Shown in pieces: positions 12,801 through 31,734 of a DNA stretch of 64,000 nucleotides (position 1 is the first letter of the stretch; each line of letters opens with the position of its first letter). Source of the stretch: Onchocerca volvulus. Taxonomy: Eukaryota; Nematoda; Chromadorea; Rhabditida; Onchocercidae. Both the position numbers and the translations under genes were made by a program. The DNA lies in NCBI GenBank assembly GCA_000499405.2, contig HG738138.1, forward strand, positions 2,046,001 through 2,110,000. The letters run 5' to 3'. Below the pieces are notes generated by a model, which was not told where the DNA came from, made no database searches, and saw nothing but the letters and a program-made list of their open reading frames with translations.

Positions 12801-13288
12801 CTGGAGCTGTGTTGTACTGTATGGTCAGACAAGTTTGTTGATTAAGAAACACTATTAAGAAGCGTTAAAATTAATGGTAGATTTTAAAAGCTCTACTAAT
12901 TCTGATTTTTCCTGCGGAAATTATATATGTTCTTTATTTTATAGAATGCCCGGTTGTTCGACATTATCGTTACATGATCGCTCATCAAGTTCCTATTTTG
13001 CTAATCCGTACAATACTCTGCGAGCCGTTTCTTCGACAGTGTAATTTTCTGTTTGAAAATTCAAGATTTTACTATTTAGCTTAGGAATCCTTTCTAGACT
13101 TCTGGAAATTTGTGAAATGCAAAATTAAAATATTCCTTTTCAGACAAACGGACATTGTAACGGAAAATCCACGAGCCAGTTCGTTGACAGGTACTCGAAA
13201 GTTTTCGAACGATTCCGTGCAAACTCCACGTCGAGCAAAAAGTGTAGCTGCTTCGTCAATAAGAACTGAAAGAAGTCGACATACTTAA
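9874..13288 (+). CDS. Unrecognised two-pass membrane protein with basic N-terminus and PPxY motif
   Basis: Model of seven exons: 9874-9988, 10159-10360, 11636-11864, 11988-12053, 12395-12525, 12945-13040, 13144-13288; 327 residues, all in frame. I do not recognise the family. Seen: a basic patch RRRRTR near residue 35, then a segment rich in aromatic residues (RDPFFYYYPKGWDVMYP). Two hydrophobic helices follow at about 114-137 and 155-181, joined by a short loop. A polar, serine- and arginine-rich tail contains SIPPPAYP, a PPxY motif of the kind bound by WW domains of Nedd4-type ligases. The short loop and long termini suggest both ends are cytoplasmic. Two weak points: the join from 10360 across a 1.3 kb intron, and exon 5, which has ACG instead of AG before it. 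An alternative first exon with ATG at 11530 (11530-11561, also in frame with 11636) would give a 232-residue isoform lacking the N-terminal part. Confidence 0.6.
10361..11635 (+). other. Long intron (or promoter region of a shorter isoform)
   Basis: Non-coding in the favoured model. It contains two imperfect copies, about 76 bases apart, of a segment starting TTACTATTGAAGATAAAG (10935 and 11011), each followed by a related ATGAGAAT block. The alternative start ATG at 11530 follows GTGTACAG, which could be a trans-splice acceptor. Confidence 0.5.
10935..11064 (+). repeat. Imperfect tandem duplication, about 76-bp unit
   Basis: TTACTATTGAAGATAAAG occurs at 10935 and 11011. Downstream parts diverge but keep GGG(A/G)A and ATGAGAAT landmarks in the same order. 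Confidence 0.6.
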
Positions 13289-15133
13289 CGAAATGAATTT
13301 AAATCCTAAAAACAATGGAAGAAGTTATGAAATTTCTCATGAAATAGTTTCTGTGACTCAGCATGAAATTCAGTATATCTGTTTTCGAATTTCTTACATT
13401 TCATCTCCATGTTTTTCCAGATTTTATCTGTGTAATGATGTATAACAGATTGCCTTCATTCATATGATATTATCGTTTAATTGTAACCTAGGCTGTTTCG
13501 TAATAGTATATTTAGACATTAGAATTGAAATGTTTTCATTTAATTGATTAGATTTGGATATTTTTAGATTGATTGTATGATTGACTTATAGTTATCGTGA
13601 ACAAGCTGATTAGATAGTTCCTGGGAGAAGTTATTAGGTGTGAGAATGCCATTCTCCCAATGCAACAAGTCTTGTCATCCATTGATACCGCCAGTGAGTC
13701 AGTCATGTAATGATATTAGTACTTTATGTTAGTCAGTTCATTATGTAGTATTTTGTTCGTATTTTGTGCAGAATTGCGCATAGATAGGTAAACCAGTCTG
13801 ATGCAAATTCTTTGCGAATTCGGACTTGTCATTAAGAAAGACTGTTTCTCTTTTGAGCATAGTGCATCTAGTAACGGTATGATTGTCTGTCGGAAACAGT
13901 AGTATTAATATCCGAAAAAAAGCGTGTAATACTAGTTGCTCAACCTTTCATGGTTTTTTTTTCTCTATCTCGAATCAGCTCTCAAAATTTCTGAATCGTT
14001 ATTTGTCAGATATATGTTGTGTCTTCTCGGACTGTTTGAAGTCTCTGGGGAGACGTGGTGTGTAATATCTGGTCTTATCCCATTCCCACAGCGCGATAAA
14101 ATATTTTAAGTCAGATTTTAAGAATCAAAAGAAAAGGGATGTTATCTATTCAAATTTGTGAAGATTTTCGATTTTCCATCCCAAGTATGTGTTGAATTAA
14201 TTCATCAGTGTAATTAGTGGATTTCAATAAACAATTCAGTGAATGCTGGTGATACTACAAACAGCAAAACTAATCTCCTAGTCGAATTCCATTATAATAT
14301 ATTGATTCCCAAGTTCTTTCGTTTTATTTCGTATTTATGCTATCAAATTTAAAAGATTGGGTTGAATTTGAAGGTCGGATTTTAGAATCCTGTCATCTTG
14401 TCTGCTCAGTTTTATATGATAATTTCCGTTTAGCTATTTGATGCTGAAGAAGGCTGAAAGAAATCGATTATTCTTCCAAAAAGATATCATTCTTCGGTGG
14501 GAAGCTGGTAGATTAATAATTCTTTTTTTTTCTCTCGAAAATCGAATACATTTGAATCATGAAATTGAACACTGGAGATAGATAAGAAATCGAAGTGAGA
14601 TTAGCATAATTTTCAGTGTTGAATAGGAAACTCCATTCTATCCGCTTTATCATCACGATCAACAAGAGTTTGGGAATTTCACTTTTTTTTTTTTTTTTTT
14701 TTTTTTTGATTCAGGAATTCCCATCGAGAAAAAAAAAAGAAAATTTATGACATTACGGGTTGTTATCAAGAACTTCATCACAAACATAGGAATCAGCGCT
14801 GGGAGAACATACGCCGATCTTTATTTGATAAAAACCGTACCATTATGCAGTCTTTCACCAATGACGGTGAGTGAATCATTTGTTGTTGTATTGTATTATC
14901 AGGAATTCATAGTCGTTGTGTTTTGTTATTGTTTTGGATTGAATTCGTCGAAAAAAGCTAATTGCGGTAAATGTTATATTTCTCTGAAAAAGAAAAAGAA
15001 AAAAGTTTTGATGTTAGTACCTCGGATATTTGTATGGTACTCTTGTTTCGATATGGTGGAACTATTTGAACAATTTATGCTTGTGTCATGACGGAGATAT
15101 CAGAGGAAATCATTTTATGCAAATTCTCAACAG
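13289..15133. other. Intergenic region before the MAP kinase gene
   Basis: No conserved coding exon seen. An AATAAA at 14226-14231 could end a long 3' UTR of the membrane-protein gene, though it is over 900 bases from the stop. A T24 run lies at about 14684-14707. The region ends in CTCAACAG immediately before the kinase ATG, a likely trans-splice acceptor. Confidence 0.5.
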
Positions 15134-18370
<3,237 letters not shown>

Positions 18371-19658
18371 AGACAATGATAACAAAAATGTGCATTAAAT
18401 GAAATATCTTTTTATTTGTGAAATACGTCATTTTTTTATTTGATTTCCCGAAACCATGTCAAAAGTACGAAAAAATCAACTGCCTAAACACATAAATAAC
18501 TATTCTATTCCCAAAACGAATATTCCAATATCCGGAAATAAATCTATCAGTTATTGACAAAAATTTCAAACTAAACAATAGAATTTCGAAAATGATTATT
18601 GAGATAGCGCGAAAGTTAGTCGGACATTATAATGATTCAGGAATCAAACCAAGCATAATCATATCGAAAATTTAAGTAACCATTTATGATCATAGTTTTT
18701 TTTCGTGATTATTACGAGCAGTTTATGATTTGTATTGTTATATTATGGGAGGACTGAAGTTTTTTTGGATAGAAGATATCTCAAGAGGATCGATAATCCT
18801 GTGACCCTTCTAAATGCTTCAGTGTCAGATAATCAGTAGTCGGTCAAAGCTTCTGATAAGTATGAAAACTTGTGACGGATTTAATGTTTCATATTGGATA
18901 TTTATAGCATATGTTGTAGTGCTTCCAGTTTGTTTTAAGTGACTGGCAACTTCTTTTCTTTCTTGCAAATGAGGAATACGTTTTAGTTGTAATTAGCAAT
19001 ATTCAGCATGAACTATCGGTTTGATTCTTGACTTACTGGTTTGATCCTGGCTAAATATGAAGTGTGGAAAGTGCATATCTGAAAGAACAATGTGAATAAA
19101 TCAAGAAACATAGAATTCTTTCCGATATTAGTATTATTGAATGTAGTAGGAGACATAGGTGATGGGTGGACAAAAAGGAAGAGAAATATTCAGGAGAGGC
19201 CCAAGTCGATCTCGGCCCAAATGAATGTTGATGATTGGGTGTGTGTGTGTTTATTTGTTGTGCCTATTGATGATTGTAATAGTGTCGATAGTAGTTTGAG
19301 CATGCTGCTGCTACTGCTGCTGCTTGAATGGATAGATTCAGATAACAGAGAGAGAGTATTCCGGAGAAGCAGAAAGGATGGAACGAATTGATCCGGTTCG
19401 ATGTTCCGATTAGCTTCCACGAGAATAGAAGAAGAAGGGGAAATGATGATAGGGAGAAGGAAGAGACTAGATAGATTGAATTGGAAAATATGAGGAAGTT
19501 GAGGAGTAGGAGGAGGAGGAAGAGGTATAGGAGAAGGAATAGGAATGAATTATCGAATAGTTTGATATGCTGTGCAGTGCTGCAGTTTGTGTGATGATGA
19601 AATGGATATAAAGCTACGTTGCACTTCCAATCTTTTATCCTGTATTTTTCATTTTTTT

Positions 19659-19659
<1 letters not shown>

Positions 19660-19689
<30 letters not shown>
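19660..19689 (+). repeat. C30 homopolymer
   Basis: Thirty consecutive C residues after a T-run, in an otherwise A/T-rich region. The opposite strand is G30. Confidence 0.9.
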
Positions 19690-19690
<1 letters not shown>

Positions 19691-20079
19691 CCATTCTAGG
19701 TTTCTTTTTTAATACTCTTCCCGATCATAAAGCATTCCCCGCTTTCTTAACTTGCATTTGCAATTGCGGTGCCACCAACTGCAGTAGTATTGCAGTCATG
19801 GCGATAGATTTGCTTCCGCATCTTTATTTCAACCGATGAATGGCAACCTTAACACCAGCGCTTTCCTCTTTCCTTCGTTGCACACGTTAATTAATTTTAC
19901 ATAAAATTCACTCGCATATCTATAGATATTTCACATTTATCTGCTTATTTACTCATTTAATTACATATTTGTACTTAACATAAATTTCGTAAATTCATAA
20001 ATTTATTCAAGTATTTGTATTCATGTATATATACATATGCACATCCATACCACACACAACCATATATATATATATGGTA

Positions 20080-20083
<4 letters not shown>

Positions 20084-20116
<33 letters not shown>
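20084..20116. repeat. (TA)n microsatellite
   Basis: About 16 TA units, preceded by the small palindrome CCATATATATATATATGG. Confidence 0.85.
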
Positions 20117-20119
<3 letters not shown>

Positions 20120-20783
20120 CATATAGGTCATCTGATTTGCTCTATTCATACAGATATCAAAGGAGTGATAATCAATTTAACAAATTATGATTTTGTTTCG
20201 GAAATTGTCTTGAATCAATTAATAAATTGTCATAGAAAGTGAGAGAAAAGAAGGTTGGTTTTAATGATGTAAGATATGGACATTTTTAACAAATTAATTA
20301 GTACTTTTTATTGATGTCATTTTTCAGTTAATGACGTTTTTTTTTTTTTTTTCGTCCGTACTTCCGATGTAAATAGATAAATATGTCAATAAATATGTCA
20401 ATTTTAGAAGATAAAATATGTCAGTTATAGTAATTCATTTTATTTTCTCATTTTATTTATTTACTTAATTAAGAATGAAGTGATAATTAAATTGGAAATG
20501 ACTGAAATTTTTGTATTTAGAAAATACAAGAATTATATTGATTATTATTGGTATATGAGCAAGCTATTTTGGTGAAGTTGTTTTGATATTGCTAGAGATT
20601 CCTCATGATAGTAGTTGTTATATACTCGTTGTTCGATGCTCGAATATTCGAAATTTATGCTATTCAATATTTATTAGTGATATATTTTGACTTGTGTAAC
20701 ATTCCAAAAATATGACTAATATAGGTTGAAATCAAACAGTCAGTGCTATTTTCATGAAGGTTTCTGACACATACTTTATCATT

Positions 20784-20834
20784 GTTAATGATATGATACG
20801 AATGTATCATATACATACGTATCATATCATTAAC
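20784..20834. repeat. Inverted repeat, 17-bp perfect arms
   Basis: GTTAATGATATGATACG (20784-20800) is matched exactly by its reverse complement at 20818-20834, with a 17-base spacer. Confidence 0.8.
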
Positions 20835-21414
20835 ATACGATACATATCATTTTTTCCATTTTATGTAAATCTTCTAGAAATTTTAATTATTTCCAATTTT
20901 TAAATAAGTGATTTTTGATTCGAATTTTATACGATCCTACTTATCATTGTAGATGCCAAATAAGCTCAGATCAATATATTTGTAATGAATAAGTATGAAA
21001 CAGATGAGTAAATAAGTATGACTAATGAACATTTAGCTAATCCATCTATTATGTTCTTTTTTTCGCATCACACTTTTTTTTTCCTTTTTTTTTTTAGATT
21101 TATTGTTGTGAAATTCGGAACTCAACGGAAAAAACATCAATCAATCTCTTCTTTTTTTGTTTTTGAAGAATAACTGAGTAAACTGTTATGCAAGCGATGA
21201 AATCATTTCTATCATGTAAAAAAAAGCGTTTTATTTCCCTTCTTTTCCGCCGGTTTCTTCCTTCTGAATTGAATATGTGTGCCAGTGATTTCTGAAATTT
21301 CTTGCAAAGTAAACATTTTCCGATGGGATAATCATCAGTTTTATAGGTGAAATGTAAAAATGATAGCTTCACTTTTTCTTTCTCTCTTCTGATCATTTCC
21401 AACAATTCAGTTCG

Positions 21415-21442
21415 ATATAAATATATATATATATATATATAT
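21415..21442. repeat. (TA)n microsatellite
   Basis: About 13 TA units. They create a low-complexity YIYIY run in one minus-strand open frame, which is not evidence of a gene. Confidence 0.8.
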
Positions 21443-21906
21443 TCCTCATGTTTCATGTAAAGTTTATGTAAATATTTGAACGGATTTATTTACATAAAGT
21501 TTTGAATAAAAACCAATTTTTCAGATGTATTTTGATTGTTTACGTTTTATACCAATGATGTTATGATATTTCATCTGTAAAATAGTGCTGAAAAACACTC
21601 ATTAATTCGTAACTGTGCTTTTTTCGTTTGTTTTTTTGCTATCGTTAATTTTCCTTTTTTGTTGTCCTTTGATAATTATATTTTATAAATTCGAGTGATT
21701 TTAATCGGTTTTAATAGATTCATGAAAATTAGTCTAGTTAACAATTTCTTTCTTATCCTATAATTGGATGAACGAATAAGTAGAGTATGCCCTCTGTTTC
21801 GAAACAATCTTCCAAGGATAACATATTATAATTTAAAAAAAAGAAACCTTTTGGTTTTACTTATTGAACAGTGGTTATTTCTTCTTTATACAATCATCAT
21901 TTATTT

Positions 21907-21908
<2 letters not shown>

Positions 21909-21946
<38 letters not shown>
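21909..21946 (+). repeat. T38 homopolymer
   Basis: Uninterrupted T run; another T run lies at about 21991-22008. Confidence 0.9.
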
Positions 21947-21947
<1 letters not shown>

Positions 21948-22901
21948 TTGGGATCAAAAATCACCCAGTTAAATTTACAAAATCCTTCCCTTTTTTTTTT
22001 TTTTTTTTGCATCTACTGGAATTTAAATCTCCTCCGTATCTTAGCATTAGCCAGTGCAACAGATGTCATCAATTTTCTTTTTCTCCTTTTTCTTTTTTTG
22101 ATTTTTCCTGTTAGCTAAGTTTCTGTGTTTTATAATTTATCATCTTCATTATCAGCATTCACTTCTTAATTTTCCCGAGAATATCTTTTATCATCGGGAA
22201 GCGTATCATTTGATGTGATTGTTCATATTATCAATCATATATCATATGATTGTATTAACATATGCCATCAGAAGAGTTTCTATTCTAGAAATAAAAATTA
22301 CATATAAAATAATGATTAGTAATTTAGTAAGAAATTTTTCTAAAAATTTAGGGTTTAAAAAACTTCAAGCATATCACTGATAATGAAAGATAAGATAAGA
22401 TAGCAAATTGAATGCTTCGGTTTTATAAACTTTGGACGATGCTACTACTAATTCTTAAGCTGGATAATATTTCTGAGAGAAGAATTTAATGATATTTTCT
22501 TCTCAGTTCTTGTGGAAAAGAAATCTGATAATTTAAAATTGAAACTTGACATTTCTATTATACAATTCCATGCTTGATATTTGCACCATAATTTGTTATG
22601 GGAAATATCGAATATTTAGCACTGAATGAATGAATCATAATGGAATGAAATAAACCAATGACTGACAGACAAGGATGAAAGATAAGGCATGATAGGATAG
22701 AATAGGATAGAAATCGATATAAGGTCAAGATAGACCAAAATGTGATTAAAAAAAAGCCAGAGTTAGGTTGAAGATATGATATGATAAGATGGCAACAATA
22801 TTCTGAGATTATCCATCTTATTAAAAAAAATTTTTTTTTGCACTTTTAAGAATCAAGGAAGTAGGGAGAAGCCTTACTTTCAAGGCGCATACAAATAATT
22901 G

Positions 22902-22980
22902 CACGCATACACATTCATACATACATGCATGCACTAACACACCACATACACAGATACACATACACATACACACATACATT
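22902..22980 (+). repeat. Degenerate CA/CATA microsatellite
   Basis: Repeated ACACATAC and ATACAT units over about 80 bases. Confidence 0.7.
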
Positions 22981-23580
22981 ATAGATGCAGCACTTGTTAT
23001 TTCCTTCCCTGTGCTCTTCTTACTTTTCATTCATTCCCCTTCTAACCAATCTTCCCTTCCTTTTTTTTTTTTTTTTCTTTTCATCATATAGTTTGTTTGT
23101 TTACATGTTTGAAATGTTATCGATTTTGTCGATTCTCGATGGAAATGGAATTAGTTGTGGTAGGCGAATAGCAAGAGCTGTTATTTCCTTCAAATGATGC
23201 TTCTTAATAAATTTCAAGTTGTCTCTTAGCGTATGCTTTTAATAGCTAGTAATATATGAATTATATTATATATTACTAATTGAAGAATTTATGTCAAGAG
23301 AAATTTGTTTATAAAGGGTTATTTTTGTCAACGTGACACATTATATATCACATGGAAGAGATATTTATATGTAAAATTAACGAATTTTTGTTTCTAATAT
23401 TGTGTAAAAAAAATTTCCGATAGATGTCGTAGAAATGCATCAATTAGATAACGTTAATAATTCATGATTATCAACAGCGTGTTTACTACATATGTTTTGT
23501 TTGATCGGCGACATTACGCTCTTTGTTAATTTAATGTAGAAAATATTTTATTTCGCCAAAATGGCATTTTTCAGTTTTGA

Positions 23581-26931
<3,351 letters not shown>

Positions 26932-28276
26932 ATATTGTTGAAATGCATTTTTACTGAAATGCATCGGGTTTTGATCGTTCTGTTTTTGATCGGTTTTGAT
27001 CTTACCTTTTAATTCTTAGTTTTCATCTTGTTCATCTTAAGATGAACATTACTACGAAAATTTATCATTTATTTATCCATTATCATTTACCGTTGTTACT
27101 TTGGATCAAAATTTAACTATTCAATCTCTAGAAGTAGCCTATTACACGGCGTAAAACGATGAATTCCTTTCAATTTTAATATAATTTGACCCGGGTTAGT
27201 ATTATTACCTTTCTTTTCTTACCAGTACTGAGAAAGTAATTAGATGAATAATTTTCCTATTATGTTTTTCTTACCTCTTCTGTTTAATTTTACGCATTTG
27301 GCTGCCGACATATATTGTGCAATTTTTTTCTCATCTACTTTTTTAGCTTCGATTTGAGGAGAGATGAGATGAGAAACGGTTTACTGAACATAGAACACAA
27401 GTTTTATTTGCTAAAAATTTCAATAATTCCCATGTGAAATTTTGCTGAGTATTCTTTTTCTTGTGTGATATGGCATAAAAGTACAGGGGCATGTTCTTTT
27501 CCTTCATCTTTCAATTTAGTGTAGTTTTAGTTTATGTTCTTCAATGCTTATCGTCATCTGTATTATTTCGTCATTTGCTTCGACTTGATTTTTTTCTTCT
27601 GTACATCAATATACCAATTAATTGTAGAATTGACATGTTGCAATCGTTATATTCGTTTGCACAAGTGTGTATGCAGTGTATTGGAAATAGGAATTATTCA
27701 TTCGTTAACTGTTATAAATGTATTTTTTTCGGAGATATGAACATCAACATTTATATGAAATGTAATTTTTTCTTTGGATTTCTGGATAAACATATATACT
27801 TATGTTGAAGGCACTTTTTTTTCCTTCAAGTTCAATGTTTACATCTCGTCAGTCATCAATTTTTTTTTTCTTTTTTTGTTAGCCAGCCAAAGATACTTCG
27901 CTATACCTTATGATTGGAAGTGGTGTAGAATTATTAGATTTAGTTTTACTGTATCTGCGGTTATTGATATTAGCATTTATATCTTATTTGGTCGAATAAA
28001 GTTGGGTGATTCAAATTTTCTGAATCCGCACAATAAACTGAGGTAGAATTTCAAAACGGAAGCGATAAACTTGTCAAGTTTTTTACAGCCGCAGTTTTTT
28101 GGAATATCAGTTGTCGGTCACATCGTTCGCAAATTTTTCCTGTATGGTACTGTGGCAGTGAAATGTGTGAGAAAAATATGCTGCTTGTTCCTAGTTCTCC
28201 CGTAGAGTTTCTTTTTTAAGCTTTCTAATTTTCAGTTAATACGTTCGGCTACACATGTTGATATCTATTGAGATAA
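26932..28276. other. Intergenic region between dehydrogenase and queuine transferase
   Basis: About 1.35 kb of T-rich sequence. Open frames here are hydrophobic, T-driven and without conservation. A TAATTTTCAG acceptor-like site ends at about 28235. An ATG at 28255 lies between it and the start codon used here, out of frame with it, so the 5' leader may carry an upstream start. Confidence 0.5.
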
Positions 28277-30763
28277 ATGGCTTTAGACTTCAGGATATTG
28301 TCAAAGGTGCGATCGGCTCGTCATGGACGACTCAGGTAATTCCTGGTGGGGATGGGATGGAATTCTCGATATTCAGATATATATTTTGTGTTAACAATAC
28401 AGAAAGTATATTCTTCAAAGTAGCAATTCGTAAACAGTGTGATATTGATTATTTTAAGATTATCACATGCTGATGTCGATACTCCTGTATTTATGCCGGT
28501 TGGGACGCAAGGAACTATGAAAGGTTTGTTGCCGGAACAACTTTCAGGAATGGGGTTTCGTTTGATGCTGTGTAATACATATCATATGGGTCACAGACCT
28601 GGTCATGGAATTGTTCGCAAAGCCGGTGGTCTTCATTCCTTCATTAATTGGCCACATTCGATTTTGACTGATTCCGGAGGTTTTCAGGTACATTTATGGT
28701 TTTGTCGAAACTTGAAAACAATTATACTAATTGTAATCTTGTTAATTATGCGATTATTTTTTAGATGGTTTCATTGAATGATTTAATGAATGTAGACGAG
28801 AAAGGAGTCAATTTCGAAAGTCCGCATACTGGTGAAAAGATGATTTTGAGCCCTGAAACTAGCATACACATACAGGTAAAGAGGCTAAAATATTAAAATT
28901 TTCGGTTTGATGCCAATTCTTTTTAATGTATGCTTTGGAAATTTTAAATTTTCAGTCGTTCTAACCAAATTGATTTGTCTACTCATTTGTGTGTTTTCAT
29001 ATTTATTTATTTTGTTTTTCCTTGCTCCACTCTTAGCAATACTCAACAAATTATTATTTGAATGATTTTAAAAGTTTAGTTTAAATTTCTATAAATCATT
29101 CTTGTCCAGAATCTTTTTTTTTCTCCTTTCTTTTGGATTTATTGCAGGAAGATTTAGGAGCTGATATTGTGATGCAGTTGGATCATGTGATACATGTACT
29201 TTGCGACGGACCCATCGTTGAAGAAGCAATGGAACGGTCGATAAGGTGTGCACATTCGATGAGATTTTGATTTAAAACTGTTTTTAGTTCATATATTTTA
29301 CTCTTTTCAGATGGTTGAAACGTTGTCGTGATGCACATACGAGAAAAGATCAAGCTTTATTTCCTATTATACAGGGTGGTTTAAATATTTCTTTTCGGAA
29401 AAAATGTACTGCAGCTATGTTGCAGCACACAGAAACTGGTATTGCCATTGGTGGTTTGAGCGGTGGTAAGTTATTTTTTTTTTTTTTTTTGCTTTTTCAG
29501 AAAATTGTGTACCATTTCCTATGCACTTTTAATATCATCACCTAATAAAGAATGGTATAATCTGACAGGTTGTTAAATCTCATTTCACATTCTACTACTT
29601 TATGTTAAAAATTTCCCCCCATTTTGTTAAAAATGGGGAGATTTTTTTCACTAGTGATGACAGTGGGATTCAGTGAAGGGATCCTTTATGTCAAAATATT
29701 TCCAATTTTAGTATAACCATGCTGAAGATATGTGATGGATATTGGACATCTATCAGAATATCCAATGCGCTTACACTAATAATTCTGATTCAATATCAAT
29801 TGTGAAAGAGATTTATGGTTATCAACCATTAAACTAATGCTTTTAGGGCACATGCCAGTTAGGCTTTTCGGAGTATTTTTTCCCCATTGATTTTACACAT
29901 ACGATTTCCGAATATTTGTTTTAAATTTGCAGCATTTCGTGACTAGTTTTTACTTTAAAAATGTGGAATAAATTGTACTTTTTATTTCAATACACAGGAG
30001 AAGATAAAAATTCATTTTGGAGAATTGTTGCGTGCTGTTGCGAGAATTTACCGGAGCATCTGCCACGATATGTTATGGGTATAGGATGGCCGATTGATTT
30101 GGTGATTTGTTCATTGCTGGGTGCCGATATGTTCGATTGCGTTTATCCAACGCGTACTGCAAGGTTTTTATTCATTATGCTCATTGCGATTTTGCCCATT
30201 TTGTTTTGTTAGTGACAATTTAATAAGAAATTATTTTCAAATTTTTTAGAAATTTACGGAACAGTGAATGAATTTTGAAGGTTTGGTACAGCGATTGTAC
30301 GACGCGGAGGTATGCTACATCTCAGCCGAAATGAATTCGAAAAGGATTTTCGACCAATTGATGATAGTTGTCCATGCCATTCTTGTCGAAGTTATACGCG
30401 AGCTTATATTCATTCTATACTAAATCAGGTATAGTTTGCTCTGTATCCAAAATTCTCAAAAATTAGACCTCTTTTCCAACAAGGAGAAGAAATTAAACAG
30501 AAAAATAGAGAGAAAGAGAGATGTTTACATAACATCGTTGGTGATTGAAAAAGAAAAAGTTTTTGCAGGAAACTGTTGCATGTCATATTATCTCAGTGCA
30601 TAACCTGCAACATCATATGAATCTCATGGAACGGTTGCGTACCGCTATTGATACAAATGCAGTACAAGAATTTTTAAAAGAATTTTTGATGGAACAATTT
30701 CCAGATGGTAACGTACCAAAATGGGTTCGTGAAGCAATTCAGCATATGCATTATGAAATTTAA
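28277..30763 (+). CDS. Queuine tRNA-ribosyltransferase, catalytic subunit (eukaryotic TGT)
   Basis: Eight exons: 28277-28335, 28459-28687, 28765-28875, 29148-29245, 29311-29465, 29998-30163, 30281-30428, 30569-30763; 386 residues. The enzyme swaps guanine 34 for queuine in the anticodons of His, Asn, Asp and Tyr tRNAs. Seen: [34 protein letters not shown] with the general-base Asp (D91), [19 protein letters not shown], and [15 protein letters not shown] with the nucleophilic Asp. The zinc site is C303-x-C305-x2-C308 with H333 downstream. The short N-terminus [18 protein letters not shown] fits the catalytic rather than the accessory (QTRT2) subunit, and length is close to human QTRT1 (403). 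The usual Gly of GNTYH is Cys here, and the loop between the zinc Cys and His is one residue shorter than in human; neither removes a known ligand. The partner subunit is not in the window. Confidence 0.95.
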
Positions 30764-31734
30764 ATATGTCTGTAATTGTTACTTATTATCATTTTGTTAA
30801 AACTTTTAACGTTAAATACAGCAGGCTTATTTCTCAGTTTATGTCGGAAAACCTCGAAAATCGAAATAATGCAATTCTTGAATTTAGAATTATAGTTTTG
30901 CTGGCAGGATTTCTATTACATTTGATAGCTGAAAGGCTAGAAACATGAATTTTCTCGAATACAAATTCGATAGATTTAATGTATTGGGTTAAATATCAAG
31001 TTATTGCTCATACTCTATAAGGAGTTACAGTATGTGAATTTTGAGTGAGTGACAAACTGAGAAGTACAAGATCATCTACATGATATCTTCTTTATTTACC
31101 AATATATTCGATCAAATATATTGCAGCCCACATGTTTGGAGAAAAAATTGGGGGTAAGAGACAGATATGATAGCGTAATCCTAATTTCAGACTTTCAAAT
31201 TATATCAGTGGGTGATTTCTAACCGAAATCCAAAGAACAGTTTTAACATGGAGGTGACAAGTAGCGCAATTGTTATGAATAGTTTATTTGTTTTTTTTTT
31301 TTTCTTTTTTTTTTGTTTTTTGTTTTTCTGAGATGTTGTTTGGTTTTACTTTTTGATATGTATAACCCATTCCGTTATATTATTATCATACGTCGTCCAA
31401 AATTTCATCCTGTCGTACATCAAATTCCTGAAACATCAACTTCCTCAGCTAATGGCCGGTGAACTTAGTGTATTTTTGATTTTGTTATATTCTCTTCATA
31501 TTTTTATCAAAAACCTGAGATTTCCGGAAATTTTTGGGATCATTCTAACCAGTCAAGTTTCAGCAAAATTTTTATGAAAAAAACCTAAGACAGTTTGTTT
31601 TAACAATCGCGCTGCCTAGAAAGTGGTAAGTACTTCATTCTTTAGAAGTTTGGCACAAAAAAACTTTGTGGATCTGTCTCTACTATAGGAGTTAATATCA
31701 TACCTCATCTTATTATCTATCTACCTCATCTGAT
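30764..31734. other. Convergent intergenic region
   Basis: The queuine transferase (plus) and the carboxypeptidase (minus) converge here. The sequence is A/T rich with T-runs at about 31290-31330. No coding or RNA gene seen. Confidence 0.55.

Noticed and set aside
19092..19420. Overlapping open frames on both strands
   Set aside because: Low-complexity Leu or Ser runs from a CTG/TGC repeat; no conservation.
21100..21456. Minus-strand open frame of 118 codons with a CLLC pair
   Set aside because: Begins in a TA microsatellite, has no recognisable domain and no splice partners; judged chance.
27491..28046. Hydrophobic plus-strand frames resembling membrane segments
   Set aside because: T-rich intergenic sequence yields Phe/Leu/Ile frames by composition; no family match.
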